Shown here: positions 10,961 to 22,634 of the stretch, in pieces | Layout of the letters: the number at the start of each line of letters is the position of its first letter | Position numbering within the stretch: position 1 is the stretch's first letter | NCBI RefSeq assembly: GCF_021018805.1 | Contig: NC_086259.1 | Coordinates: 4,588,001 to 4,652,000 of the forward strand | DNA length: 64,000 nt | From: Prinia subflava | Lineage: Eukaryota > Chordata > Aves > Passeriformes > Cisticolidae | Reading direction: 5' to 3' | Notes under the pieces: model-generated | Database searches by the model: none | What the model saw: only the letters and a program-made list of their open reading frames with translations | Told to the model about the DNA's origin: nothing | Translations under genes and position numbers: made by a program

Positions 10961-13900
10961 TGTAGAGTGTATTTCATGCTTCTGCAGTCTTGGCTAGATT
11001 AGTGCAAATTAAACATTGGGTTAAGTTGCCAGAACCCATAAGCGCTCCATTATGCTCTGGAGGATTTGGCTAATTTTAGTCAAATACTTACCTATTTTAC
11101 AGAAGCCATGCGAAATTCCTCCACGGGCTGAGCCCGCTGAGCCCTGGTGGAAGGCTCCTGATGAGTTTGGGCTCACAGCTCCTGTCTCTGCCCTTAGGCA
11201 GGGCTCAGAATGCAGCTTCATGCACCTCATGGAATCTCAGAAAACAACTGTTTCATACCAGGGCACACCAAATAATTTCACGAGGGCTGTAGACAGGGGC
11301 TTTCACAAGTGCTAAGGGCCCCATCAAGTGACCCTGTGAGGGCACACAGGCTTCTCCTGCCTGCAGGGCCATGGTGGGACGGGCTGCAGCAGCCTCCCCC
11401 CGAGCTGCTCACTGTCCTACATCCTGTGAGTGGCAATCTGCCCCAGGGAGCTACAAGCTACATTTTTCAATCATCTCTGCTCTATGTTAAATACACTTAC
11501 AAGCAGCCAAGTAGCATCCCCAGAGGGTCTTACTATGACAGAGGGATGTTAACAATATACTTCTGCCTTTTTTTCTGCCTCTTTTTCCTTTCAAATATGC
11601 TTCAACTATAGCCATCCCTGAATAATCTCCTAATTAGTGAGGAGGCCTTGAGTTTAGCTTCACAGGCTGCAGAGATGGAGACCAGAGGTGTCATTTCCAA
11701 GCTCCACGGTGAGGGATTTTAGGGCCAGCCTGGACAAAGCCTTGCCTGATTTTCAAGCCTCATTTCTTCCCTGAGCACAGGGAATCCCATCACTGCTGTG
11801 TGTCTCCATTCCCATCTATCCAGGATGGACCTGTAAAGGGTTCTGACACCTGATGGGAGGCACCAGAGCTCATTTCCAGGTTTGTACAATGGCTGGAACC
11901 ACCACCTTTGCAGTCCCTGCCAGGACTTCAGGGTGTTCACACAGATACAAACATCAGACTAATTAGTCATTTTTAAACTCATGACTCAGGCATTTACTAA
12001 AAGCATGTGTTCAGATAAAGGTAATACAGTGCAAAAAATAATACAGCAACATCCTTTGGGAAGGTAGAAAAGGTCAAGTACAGTGCTGCTCTTCACTGAA
12101 GTGATACACAGAATTTGTATGTGGAAACTTGACCACTCAAGCAGCTAATTGCCAGTGGGATGTCTTGCTGTACACATCTTCTGAGGTACTTTAATTATGC
12201 AAACACACCTTGTTGTCACACAGATATAAATAATGTTTAAGGCTTGTGTTCCTTTGATGTGCTGTGGGGATTATGTGGGGCTTTATGTCATTATGATTCT
12301 CCTTTGGGGAGAATATCATGTAATAAACAACACAGCACATCAGCAGAGGGGTTTTTTGCAGGTGGGTTTTCCTCCTCCATTTAAATTATTTTTAAAAAGC
12401 TTCTGGCTCTATTTCTGACTCCTCTTGAAAAATAGGGTACTTCAGCAAATTGCTCGGTTGACAAAAGGGAAAAAATTGTTGTTTCAAAACAAACAATTAT
12501 GATGACTTTGAAGCATAACATGGAATGTCTCATTGATTTTGTCCCAGAGGACTGGTGTAAAGAATGAATAACCAAATGTGCAGTGGAGCACGTAATATTA
12601 GTGCATGCACCATTTCTTGTGCAGTATTGTTTTAAATCCATTTGCTCACCTTTGCCCTCTGTGATCTCCTGCTATCAACAGGGGAAACACACACGAGCAA
12701 TCTAAATACTTGATTGCTTGTAAGAGAAAAGAATTCTCCCTATTCAAAGATAAAGTGGCTGAGTAGTGGCAGGAAAATGTACCATTCCTTTCCCACAGTC
12801 TCTAAGAGGAGCATTAGAGACAGAGATTATAATTTCAACCTGCGGTGCTTGAATTCCCAGCCGCAAGATTTCAGCATTTGTTGCTCTCCTGGAGAATAAA
12901 CTTTACATTTAAACTCTGATTAGACCATAGAACTGGCACCAAGAAGAATTCTTCCATTTTCTGCTCCTTATATTCATAATGTTAAGTGCATTCTGAGGGG
13001 GCATTGTGCAAAAGGCACTGGCAAAGCCCAGTTCTGGAGACAGCCACTCACTCGGGTGCATTCTGTTCACACAACCCAGCATTCAAGAATTAGGACTTTT
13101 GAGTGTTAAAGCCAGAAAAGGGAGCAGTAAATGATCAATTGTAGCAAATGTTCTGCAGTCATTTCTTCAAACACAAGTGATGCAGTATTTTGTCCCTGAG
13201 CTGAAATATCAATTCCCTATTAGGCCAGAAAAAAAACTCAGTACAGCTGTTGTGCTACCTTTGGATAGGGCTCTTTTCTAACAGATCAACTTATCTTCAG
13301 CCAAGGTATTTGCTTCTGTGATGGAGAATCTGTGTCCTCTAGGTTTCCTTTCAGCAAAGAAAATTTAAATTGCGTAAAAAATGACATTATTCAGATGGCA
13401 AAAAATCATTGAAAACAATCAGACAGGTGCTGTCAGTCTGAAAGTTTGATTCCTGATAGACTTGGAACTGAAATTCTCTCATTTGTATTTCTCTCTCTAG
13501 GTATGTCTGAAATCAGTTTCCACCACTGAAGTGGAACAGATAATTTATTGTCATGGGTTTCTCAGCAACTTTTCAGTGCTCAAATATTTCTACATGTATT
13601 TCCACTTAGCCTCCCTGCTTTGGGATTGTGATCCCTCTGTGAGTCAAGCCTTGGTCTCTTGGATGTGCTGATCCAATCCATTTTTGGACTGGAATGATTC
13701 TGTGGAGTGACTACAGCTTCTCCTCTGCCCCAAAGATTTAACCCTGGTGTGCCACAGCCCCTGCCAGACACAAGGAAACAGCATTTTTGTGTGACAAAAG
13801 ACACAATAACAGAGCCAACACCATCCTGTTAGGCAATCCACTGGTTATGGGATGTAATTGCCTAAGTACTTTGGAAGATTTCAGCCTCTGTGTTGTCATG

Positions 13901-16639
13901 CTTCTGGGTTCCAGGCTGCTCTATACAACTGCATTAACTGTGCAGGGAAAACAACCATTTGCTTTTTTCAGAGGTGCAGACTGACAGCAGATATGTCTAT
14001 TCAGCTCTGCTGGGCAGCAGGGCTCAGCAGTGAGCTAAATTAGCCCACAACATGTTATCATAGCCAGACATTCCAACAACCTGCTGTAAGGCTAACACAC
14101 ACTCACATGGCGTATTCTAAGGAGAGAGAAGGAATTCCAGCATGTTTTTCTTCCTGGGTTGATTATTCCTCCAACATTCCAGCTCCTCCTCTGTGGCAAT
14201 TAAACCACAGCACCTCATTCCATGCTCAAATCTACCTGTTCTTGCCTCCACAGATTTACTTGAGCTTCTATATTGAATGAGAATGGAAAAAAAAAAAATA
14301 AATAAGACTCTGTAGCTCAGGAATATGCAAGACTGGTAGTTCAAAATAACTGTAATAAGTATTTGTAAAAATGTAGCAATTCAAGTGTATAAATGAAGGA
14401 AATTAAATGTCATGGTAAATTTACATAAAACAATGTTTAAAGCAGAAATTGGAATAAATATAATATAGATAAGCAGTAATCCTCTTCCTTCTTAACTAGG
14501 CCATTAATAAAAATTTTCAAGGACAGACTACAAAATATCTTTAAAAATGAAAGGTCATGTTAGACACTAGAAAAGACTGATCCAAGAAAAAAAAAGATCT
14601 GAGCCTAACTTTGCCTCCAGCTCTGCATCCCGAGTGCAGTGGTTCTTACTGGAAGCCTGCCTTTCCTAGAAATCACTATATCCTGAGATGTAATGGTGAT
14701 ACCCATTTGCTCTGGTCTTGTTTTCTTCCAGCATATTCAAGTTTGTTGGTTTTTGGGTTTTTGTGGGTTTTTTTCAACTAGCATTCACTGTGGAGCAGCA
14801 TAAAATATTTGGCCATAGGTTTTTCTCTTTAGGAGTGCAGCAGAAAAGACTTTAGAAATAGAAAGAAAATAAGCTATTCAGTTTGGTCCTTTGAAATTAA
14901 GCCACTTGCAATTCATAAAGAAGCTATTGGAGATGACATAGCTGACATTTTTGCCTTGTATAAAGCTGCAAAGATAGCTGCTTTACAAAGACAATCACTC
15001 CTAAGAGTGGGAGCATTATTAGGTTTTCTGTGCTGATCTTCAAGGTGTAAATGACAGGTAACTTAAATACCCTGCCAAGTGCAAAATTTCTTTGCAAAAC
15101 ATCTCAAAAATACGATTTCCTGTTTTACATAAGACTTCACAATCCATATTATTCCTAATCCTCTAATGTGTATTCTTCTGTTTTCTCTATACCTGCAGGA
15201 TTTCTCAGGAGCAGTGCATATGGCTTTAAGTATTAAAAAAGTAAATGGTGTCTTGAATAGCAGAATTAAATTCAGAAGCATCCTGAACTGATAGAAAATC
15301 ACCTCTAAAATATATTCCTGCAGGCAGTTGTTCTGCTAATTCCTGGGTACAGATGAATATGGGTCTAATCCCAAAAGTAACAACTGTCAGGAGAGTGAGG
15401 TTCCTGCGACCCACATCGTGTCTCTGTGACTCTGACAAGACAGGAGGAGAGCTCTCCAGCAGGGAACAGAATCATGCTTGTTTTCTGACATTCCCTTTGA
15501 TTTTTTTCCTGCCAGCCCTGTTGATCAGTAGGTGTTAATATAAACCACCCAGCTGAAGCAGGTTCACAGTCTCAACATGTGGAGACAGATGGGGGAAGAG
15601 AGAGTGGGTCAGACAACATAAATGTGCCTTTTTCTTCTGATGGGGAATCTCTTCAGGCATAAAGGATGACTCTGTGCCCTCTTCTTGTCTAACAGTGGCC
15701 ACAATAACAGATTTCAGGCAACACCAAACATGCATTTCTCAAACCAGCCCTTTGCCAGTGCCCTAATCTGCTCTGGGGTTGGTGTGCTCAGCTACAAGTA
15801 GGGCAAAAAGTAAGAGCTGGTGCTTCCACCTTGGCTAGGCAGAGTTTGGATCCATTTCCCAGAGCAAATAACCCATTCTGCAAGGTCCCGAGGTGCTGCC
15901 ACCAGGATAGAGTTGGAATAGAGGACTGCTTGATTAGGCAGCTGAGGTATCCCCTGTCTGAAGGATTTGTTTTCTAGAGCATCTGAGGCATATCTGAGTC
16001 TGTCTGAAAGGAAAAATCTTCCCAGATGAGAGTAAGATGAGCAGGAAGGATATTCCCCACCCTGTAACTTCAGGGATCTGTGAAGGCAGGACCTCAGGCT
16101 TCTTTTGCAGCCAGCAAAGACTTCAGAAGCAGCTGTGCTGGAAGCTCAGCTACACTTGTCAAGAAATCTCAGAAGCCAACCAGGGCTCCTGCAACCCCAA
16201 ACTCGGCTGTGTAAATCTGCCTCTGGTCTCCCTGTGCCCACAGAACCAGGGCACAAAGGCATCAGCTTTGGGATCCAATCCATGAAGGGTTGCTGTGCTC
16301 CTTGAAGCTCACCAGCAGATGGAAGTTCAGACAGAGTCAAGCACTGAGTGATATCATCTCATTTTGGATGTAACACGAGGTGAAATTGAATCTTTCACAG
16401 GGTAACACTTTCAGTCACACCAGGAGCCTTGTCAGTGGCTGGGGCACCGATGGGACAGTGGTAACAACACTGGGAAAATTTCAGAGACAATGCCAGATCC
16501 AGAATTCCTTATTATTTTCCAGTGCTTCACTCAATGAGATGTACTGATTTACAAGGAGGTTTAGGACTTGAGGGAGAGAGATCAATAGCTTTTTAGTGAA
16601 TACGAAGTGCTATTTGTGACAACTTAGAATATAAAAGAG
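10961..16639. other. Long AT-rich non-coding stretch
   Basis: Nearly 6 kb with no gene, RNA gene or firm repeat. It includes an A-run inside 14287-14297, a T/G-rich low-complexity run near 14740-14775 and scattered short open frames under 103 codons. Nothing here rises above background. Confidence 0.55.
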
Positions 16640-17411
16640 CCCCAGGCTGTCCAGCTCTCACAGAGAGGGAGAGGAGCAAGACTCATCTCCTTGAAGAATG
16701 AAAAACTGATGGCAGAATTGCATTTGTATTTGACTCAGTGGTTGGACAGGATGCAACACTGGGCAAAGGGTAGAGCCCAGGGAGATGGGACACTGTGCTG
16801 GAGAAGTCTCAGCTTTACTCAGGTCTGGTCTGGCTGTTGCAGTGACCCTGACTGAGCTCCACACCTGTGGAGACCCCTGAGCCTGTCCAGGGGAACTTCC
16901 AGGGCACTGCCTTGGAAGAATCTACCACAGACTTTGTGAAAGCCTCAGAGCTTAGGGTGAGCAAAAAGGCTTCCCCCAGGGTGCCCTGCAGCCCTGTGTT
17001 AATGACCTCAGTTTTGCTCTTCCCACGGGCCTTGCCCACCTCTGTTGTTCATATGTGGCCCTGGTTTGGGAGGTTTCTCCTTTCCCTGTTTTCCCATGGC
17101 TGTGGTGTCTCTGATGGTCTGTCCCCATGTCCCCCACAGGTCCCTGCCCCTTGCCCTGCCCTCGTACTGCCCCTTGCCCTCAGACCATTGGCCTCTGACC
17201 CACACTTAACCCTGGGCACTGCTTTGGTCTGGGTCTTTCTGTCCCTGAACCTTTCAGTGTGTGTGTGCAAAATGAACCTCACTGGAGCTTTACAGAGGAG
17301 CCCCTTGCTGCCTCTCCTGGCTGAGCTGTCCGTGGTGTGGGCTGGAGTGACTGCTGTGTGCCCAGAGTGCCTTCTCCAGAAGAGATGCATTTCAGGGAGG
17401 GTGCCAGCAAC
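16640..17411. other. GC-richer block upstream of LTR B copy 1
   Basis: This block is visibly richer in G+C than its surroundings and contains most of the 275-codon open frame. I recognise no mobile element or exon in it. There is no polypurine tract just before 17412, so it is unlikely to be the internal part of the provirus that gave the LTR. Confidence 0.4.
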
Positions 17412-17694
17412 TGATGCCTTAAGTTTTATCTTCCATGTTTTCCACATTCTGTGCTGCCCAGGGTGCAGCTCTGAGCTCACAGTCAGTGTCACTCAGCTGT
17501 TCACAGAGCAGGGACACAAAACAAATCGTTTTCGTGCTGAGGACCAGGGACAACTTTCAGCCCAAAAGCACAAACAACGGTGGGCTGGAGGGAGGAACAA
17601 GAAAGATGAGACCTCACAATCTGAAGCTGTAATTGGACAATTAAACCCCAATATGCAAATGTACCAAAACTTATCAAAGTGTGAGACCTTGTGA
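16867..17694 (+). other. Longest open frame in the window (275 codons), probably not a gene
   Basis: The frame opens in a GC-richer block and runs through the 5' two thirds of the family B LTR, ending inside it, so codons from about 183 onward are LTR sequence. The N-terminal part is rich in Leu, Pro, Ser and Cys with hydrophobic runs, but shows no domain, no repeat structure and no signal peptide at its start. Long antisense frames (17049-17492 minus, 147 codons) cover the same DNA, which points to low stop density rather than selection. A chimeric transcript using LTR sequence is conceivable. I do not call it a CDS. Confidence 0.3.
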
Positions 17695-17856
17695 CCATTT
17701 GTCCATTTTGTGACCATTATGGGTCCACCTTGGCTGTAGCCCTGTCCAGGCTCTTGTCCTGCCCAAGGTGTATCCTAAAGGCCTTTCAATATATCCCTGC
17801 TTTATTCTCTTAGCTCTGTCCAGTCTCTGTCCCAGCTCAGCCTTCCCAAGCCATCA
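17412..17856 (+). mobile_element. Solo LTR of an avian endogenous retrovirus, family B, copy 1
   Basis: A 445-base unit starts TGATGCCTT and ends AGCCATCA. The other copy (45002-45446, opposite strand) ends AAGGCATCA, the exact reverse complement of TGATGCCTT, so the family carries terminal inverted repeats with TG...CA ends as LTRs do. By-eye identity between copies is about 85-90%. The polyadenylation signal position reads AATATA here (17788-17793) where the partner has AATAAA. It is followed by a matching segment through GCTTTATTCT in both. Flanks share only CAGC and do not form a clean target duplication. No primer-binding site follows 17856. I infer a solo LTR with a degraded polyadenylation signal. 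Confidence 0.8.
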
Positions 17857-18210
17857 CAGCCCCCGTCCATCCCCAGGCTGTGCACACACCCTAAGGCAGG
17901 ACACAGCCAGGCAAAGCCCTGGGAAGGAGCTCCCTGCCCAGCAGCAGGTGGGTGCCTGTGCCCAGCCAGGCTGTGTGCAGGTGGGGTCTGGGGGCTGCAC
18001 CACACTCAGTGTGTGCACACAAACAGCCTGGTGCAGCCTGGCTGCACAGCCACAGCTCCCAGACAAAAACAGGGTTCCCTGCAGCCACTCTGCAGATTTC
18101 CATTGTGCTCTGGATGGGTCTGGGGCTCTGCAGAAGTGTCTGACCTGCTTTACGAGTGCCTCGTGCTACACAGCAAATTCTTGGTAGCCCAGCACGCTTT
18201 GGACAAGTGA
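17857..18210. other. GC-richer flank of LTR B copy 1
   Basis: Moderately GC-rich sequence with several overlapping frames on both strands (such as 17768-18187 plus, 139 codons, which starts inside the LTR). It has no domain content and no retroviral internal sequence. Confidence 0.45.
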
Positions 18211-19609
18211 ATCAGAGATGTGATCTCATTGATAAATTAAATGTGATTTGATTTATGAATGAGATCTAGAAAGGCTGCACCAAGTGCCTGCCAGGAATAC
18301 AGTGCTGTGGGGAGATCTGGTTAAAAACAGTTTTGTTTTGTTCAAAAGGGCAGAATCCTCCTTACATATACAAATTCATGTTCCCCACAGGAATACAGGA
18401 AGGAAACAAACTCAGGTTTTCTCTTCCTGGGTGCAGAGATATTAATTAAAATAAATTAATTTAATTAACAAGAGCCATATCTTCCTTAGGAGAATTTGAG
18501 CAACATTCCCAAGTAGCCTGTGATTCAGTAAAAACATGTTTAGCAAATAAAAAAAATGAATTGCAGTGATAGATACTAAAAAGCAAAAAAATATCTTGTT
18601 ATAAAAAAGAGAATTATTTGCACTTAAGCCCATCTGTTTCTTGTATTCATGGAGTTTAGATTAAAGTAATTTATTTCTGTCTACTAATTAGAACTATTTA
18701 TTACTGACTTCATACAATTTTGAATTCTAATTCTCACAATACTTATTTTAATATGGTATCAACACAAATAAAGACTGACCCTTGAGAATCTCTGGAAAAC
18801 AGGGAATAACATCAAATCCTAATGAAAGTGGTGGCAGTTACCGTGCTTTAGAGACAGTCTCAGCAAGTTGTAGAATCAGATGGTGTCAGCTGAATTTTTG
18901 TTCCTCAGAAACTGCCAAGCACAGTGCACTGGGGAGAGCTAATCCAGAACTCACAACTGGGAGATGAGACAAACAGGAAACCTGAGAATTCCTGCAAAGT
19001 TTGTTCCACGGGTATTGACAGCGAGCGTAGAAATATTTATCCCTGAAACCTAATTAGAAATTAGCAATTCAGCTGAAGACTGTGTAGAAATGAAAAAGAT
19101 GATCAAATATTCACCAAATTGCTGTGATGAGTTTTGGAATGGAGCAATTACAGACAAGTGTTTCTTTCTGGTTTGAAACCCACAACATTTTATGTGTGGA
19201 AAGCAGAGAGGAAGACAAAAACTCAACTGGGAGAAATATTTTAGCAGCATTAGAGGTGTTTGAGCCATGCCTGCACTGTGGTGTTTCTCAGAGTTGTGAC
19301 TAGATAATTGATGGGAAATAAAAATAATCTCTCACTCTTCTATGAGGAGGGTTTATACAGCAAGTTAGGTGGAAGTGACATCACCAGAGGAAAGTACACA
19401 AACAGAAAAATTATAAAATAATCTTGGGCCTTTGAAGTAATTTTTCCCAACTTTTTCTGGCTCCTGGTGCCCAACAGAAAGTTATCTCATTGAGGGAGGC
19501 ACACTGAGGAAAGGCAAAAAGACACAGCTTTTAAATGGAGCATGAACTCTGGCCTAAGAAAAAAAGAGAGGTGTGTTAAGAGAACACAACTTTACATGAG
19601 CTGAGATAC
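18211..19609. other. AT-rich non-coding stretch
   Basis: A self-complementary AT run around 18440-18472 (ATTAA/TTAAT motifs) is the only structure seen. No gene or mobile element is recognised. Confidence 0.55.
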
Positions 19610-19656
19610 AAAAAAAAAAAAAAAAAAAAACACAAACACACACACACAAAAAAATC
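19610..19656 (+). repeat. A21 homopolymer followed by a CA-rich microsatellite
   Basis: Twenty-one A (19610-19630) run into CACAAACACACACACAC and another A run. This compound simple repeat is likely length-variable between individuals. It could mark the 3' end of a plus-strand retroposed element, but no element body is recognised upstream. Confidence 0.85.
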
Positions 19657-22427
19657 ATTAAAACAAAGTATTTGTGAACCAAAGTATTATTTTTACTACA
19701 TCCTGTTACGAGCACGAACTGGTCTTCAAACGAGGATCAATATTCCTAAAAGCTGTAGGGTTTTAGGTGAAGTAAAATATTTAAGCTTTTAAAAATAAGT
19801 AAAGGAACAACAAATAATGGGGATTCAAATATTTTTTGTCCACAGTTGTGTTTTATAAAAATTCTAGTCTAGTATGGGACTTAAATGAACCATTTCTTAT
19901 TGGCAAAATGTCATTAGCATCATCCTAATCATTCCCACCTAATCTCATCTGATTCTCTCAGGACTTTTTCCTCTGGAGTAATTGCACTTCTCATTTCACC
20001 AAGTGGAAATACTGAATTGGGAGAAGCTGTTATCCTACAGCCCTCCAAATAACTCTTGCATCATTTCTTTTTTAATCAGGCTTAGCTTGAACAAATATCC
20101 CTGTTTATAGAAATGCATGTACATAACCTCTACAAATTACTAAACAAGATGCTTATTAGAGGCACAATTACCATTATTAAAATAAACAACTATTTTCTGT
20201 GGTATCCTTCAAAGAGAGAGAGCTGATGTCATTTGTCACCAAACCTGTTATAGCCCAAAAAGTATTTTTTTAACCATTGTTTTTTATCTCAAATAGGACT
20301 GGTCATCTGCAGGCGTTAATCTCAACGTTGAAGAGCATCACCCTGCAAGGTAAAATGGCAGAAAAATGCATTTTGGTCAGGTGGTGAGTGTGTGGCAGCT
20401 CTGAGGTGGCTCTTACCCAGCATTAGATACAACCTGGGGAGGGAGGATTCCTACCTGGCCATGCAGGGAGGACATCAGCATCCAGAAATGTGTGACAGTC
20501 CCAGGGGAATTCAGGGAGTAAGGAGTACAGTGGGTTAGATTGGAACCTGGAGGAAATCTCAGAGCAAACCCGTGGAAAAATTAGATCTGAAAGCTGTCTT
20601 GGTGAGGGGGCCTTCAGAAAGTGTAACATCAGGCACGGGGAGCACAGTAAAGATACCAGCACCTCACAGCCACCCATCTTATTGACCTTGTGCTGAGCAG
20701 GTTTCCAGCTCCCTGAAGAAACCAAGGGATTTCAGATTTGTGGCTGCAGCAATCCCTAGAACAGCTTTCATGACACACTTCCAAAAAATGATCTTCCCAA
20801 AAATGATCTTCCCAATGCACACCCTCTGCATGTGTGAGTTCACACTGCAACTCCACCCATGCCTCCACTGAGCAGCTCAGGCTGGCACTGCAGGGCTCTC
20901 TAAGAACTGGAGTGGCATCTCCCACTGGAAACCACAAGCCAGGTGCTCCCTGTTAGCAAAGGAGAACCGAAAAACACGAGATTTTATGGCAAAAAAACTC
21001 TTCCTGATATCATGTGCAAGTTTTATCCAAGGCCACACTCCTGTGAAGGGCCTTCTCAGGCAGTTTCCACATGGTGCTGGGTGGGTTAACTGAAAACTGT
21101 GTGAGAATTACTTCAGTGCAGCTTGAGTCAACCACAGCTGACAGTGTGAGCTCCCAAGCACTCACCCAAGCACACTTTCAACCAGTCTGCACACAGCAGA
21201 GCTGTTCTGATTCAAGCAGTGAGCACGTTGCTTTGTAGATGAGGCACAATAACGAGTTACAAAAACTCAATTGATCAGCTTCACTAAGAGTCCCACCTGC
21301 CTTTAAAGAGCTTCTCCTTGTAGTGGCAGGTTTCTCCCTCCTAAAGGATGCTGGAGCTCTGATCATGAGGCAGCCTTTGCCCACGGTGCCACAGGGACTT
21401 GCTTTGAACCACTCTGTAACCATGGAGGTGGGGGTGTCAGCCTTCTGACAACACCTTGGCATGGTCTCCACACTGAATTCCTACCAAACACTTTCTAACT
21501 ATAAAATTAGCTGTCCCTGCTCTCCTGACATCCTGTTGAACATCTGTTTTCCAGTCTGGACAGAGGCTGTCAAATCCCAGTCCATTTGCTTTGGGGCTGT
21601 TTTTGTCTGGTCTCTCCACACAGGATGAATAACCCTCACTCAACTACTTCAGCTATGAAACACAAGCCAGAGACCCCTTCGGTTTCACAGTATATCTGAA
21701 AATTTCCACTTTATGGATAAGAGGCTTTGAATTTACAGTATGGTCTTCTTGCCTTAGGAAGAGCTTGTTCTGCTGTGGTTTTGACCACGAGACAACTCCT
21801 ATTACCAGAGAAGATGGATTTTCCAGGTGGTTGCTTCATCAGGGGCAGAACCAGAACCCTTGTGGTTAACTTGGTCCTTGTTCCATACCAAGAATGCAAG
21901 GAAAGGTTGGTGCCCATAGTCCTTGGCAGGTCTGTACCTGGCAGCACTTTCATCCAGTACTTTAGATATTTCTGTGCACGTGATGTGGCAAAGGGCAGGA
22001 AGTGCTGTAAATTGGATTTAAGTACAAACAGGGGTTTAAACTCCTCTCTCACTCAGGAGCAAAACTTTCAGCTGATTCATGGCATGATTTGCCAAAGGCC
22101 ATACAGTGATCCTGCTGCAGAACCTGCCAGTCCAACAGCAAAGCCAAACTTCAGCCTCTGCTTCAAATTGCAGTGGCTACAGGACTGTTCTGGAGGCAGA
22201 CCCAGCCCACCTGCAGTTCACTGCAAACACTGATCAGGTATTCACAGGGCCTCATAATTAAAATCAAAGAGTCTTATGAATTTCTCATTAGTCTTTAAAG
22301 TCTTTAAAGCTATTGTCCTCTACCTATTTCATGTTGTTGGTTTTTTTTCTCCTTGAATGGCACATTCAAGGGAAACTGTATAGGAATATTGGCAGCATTC
22401 AGCATAAATATTCAAGACATAATAAAA
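19657..22427. other. Non-coding sequence; one long open frame without domain
   Basis: The stretch includes a plus-strand open frame of 168 codons (21727-22233) overlapped almost completely by a 113-codon minus-strand frame (21711-22052). I recognise no domain in either. No RNA gene or mobile element is recognised outside the small tandem duplication listed separately. Confidence 0.5.
20784..20813. repeat. Perfect 15-bp tandem duplication
   Basis: AAAAATGATCTTCCC occurs twice in direct succession without mismatch. A replication-slippage or fill-in duplication is the simple explanation, and the lack of mismatches suggests it is recent. Confidence 0.9.
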
Positions 22428-22634
22428 CCACAGAATAGTTTGGGTTGGAAGAGACTTTAAAGATCATTTCATCCCACCTCAGCCATGCCCAGGGACACCT
22501 CCCCCTGTCCCAGGCTGCTCCAGCCCCAGTGTCCAGCCTGGCCTTGGGCTCTGCCAGGGATCCAGGGGCAGCCACAGCTGCTCTGGGCACCCTGTGCCAG
22601 GGCCTGCCCACCCTGCCAGGGAAGAACTTCTGAA
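22428..22634 (-). mobile_element. CR1 LINE 3' fragment
   Basis: On the plus strand the block opens with CACAGAATAGTTTGGGTTGG and continues with the GACTTTAAAGATCAT segment, then the 'ccaggctgctccagcccc', 'ctgccagggatccaggg' and 'gccagggcctgcccaccctg' segments. This is the reverse complement of the CR1 3' end found all over bird genomes. The element therefore points to the minus strand, is 5'-truncated at about 22634 and covers roughly the last 200 bases of the family. Open frames here (22445-22633 plus and others) are LINE 3'-region artefacts. Confidence 0.9.

Noticed and set aside
21727..22233. 168-codon plus-strand frame
   Set aside because: No recognisable domain, and overlapped by a 113-codon antisense frame. 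It cannot be told from chance by sequence alone.
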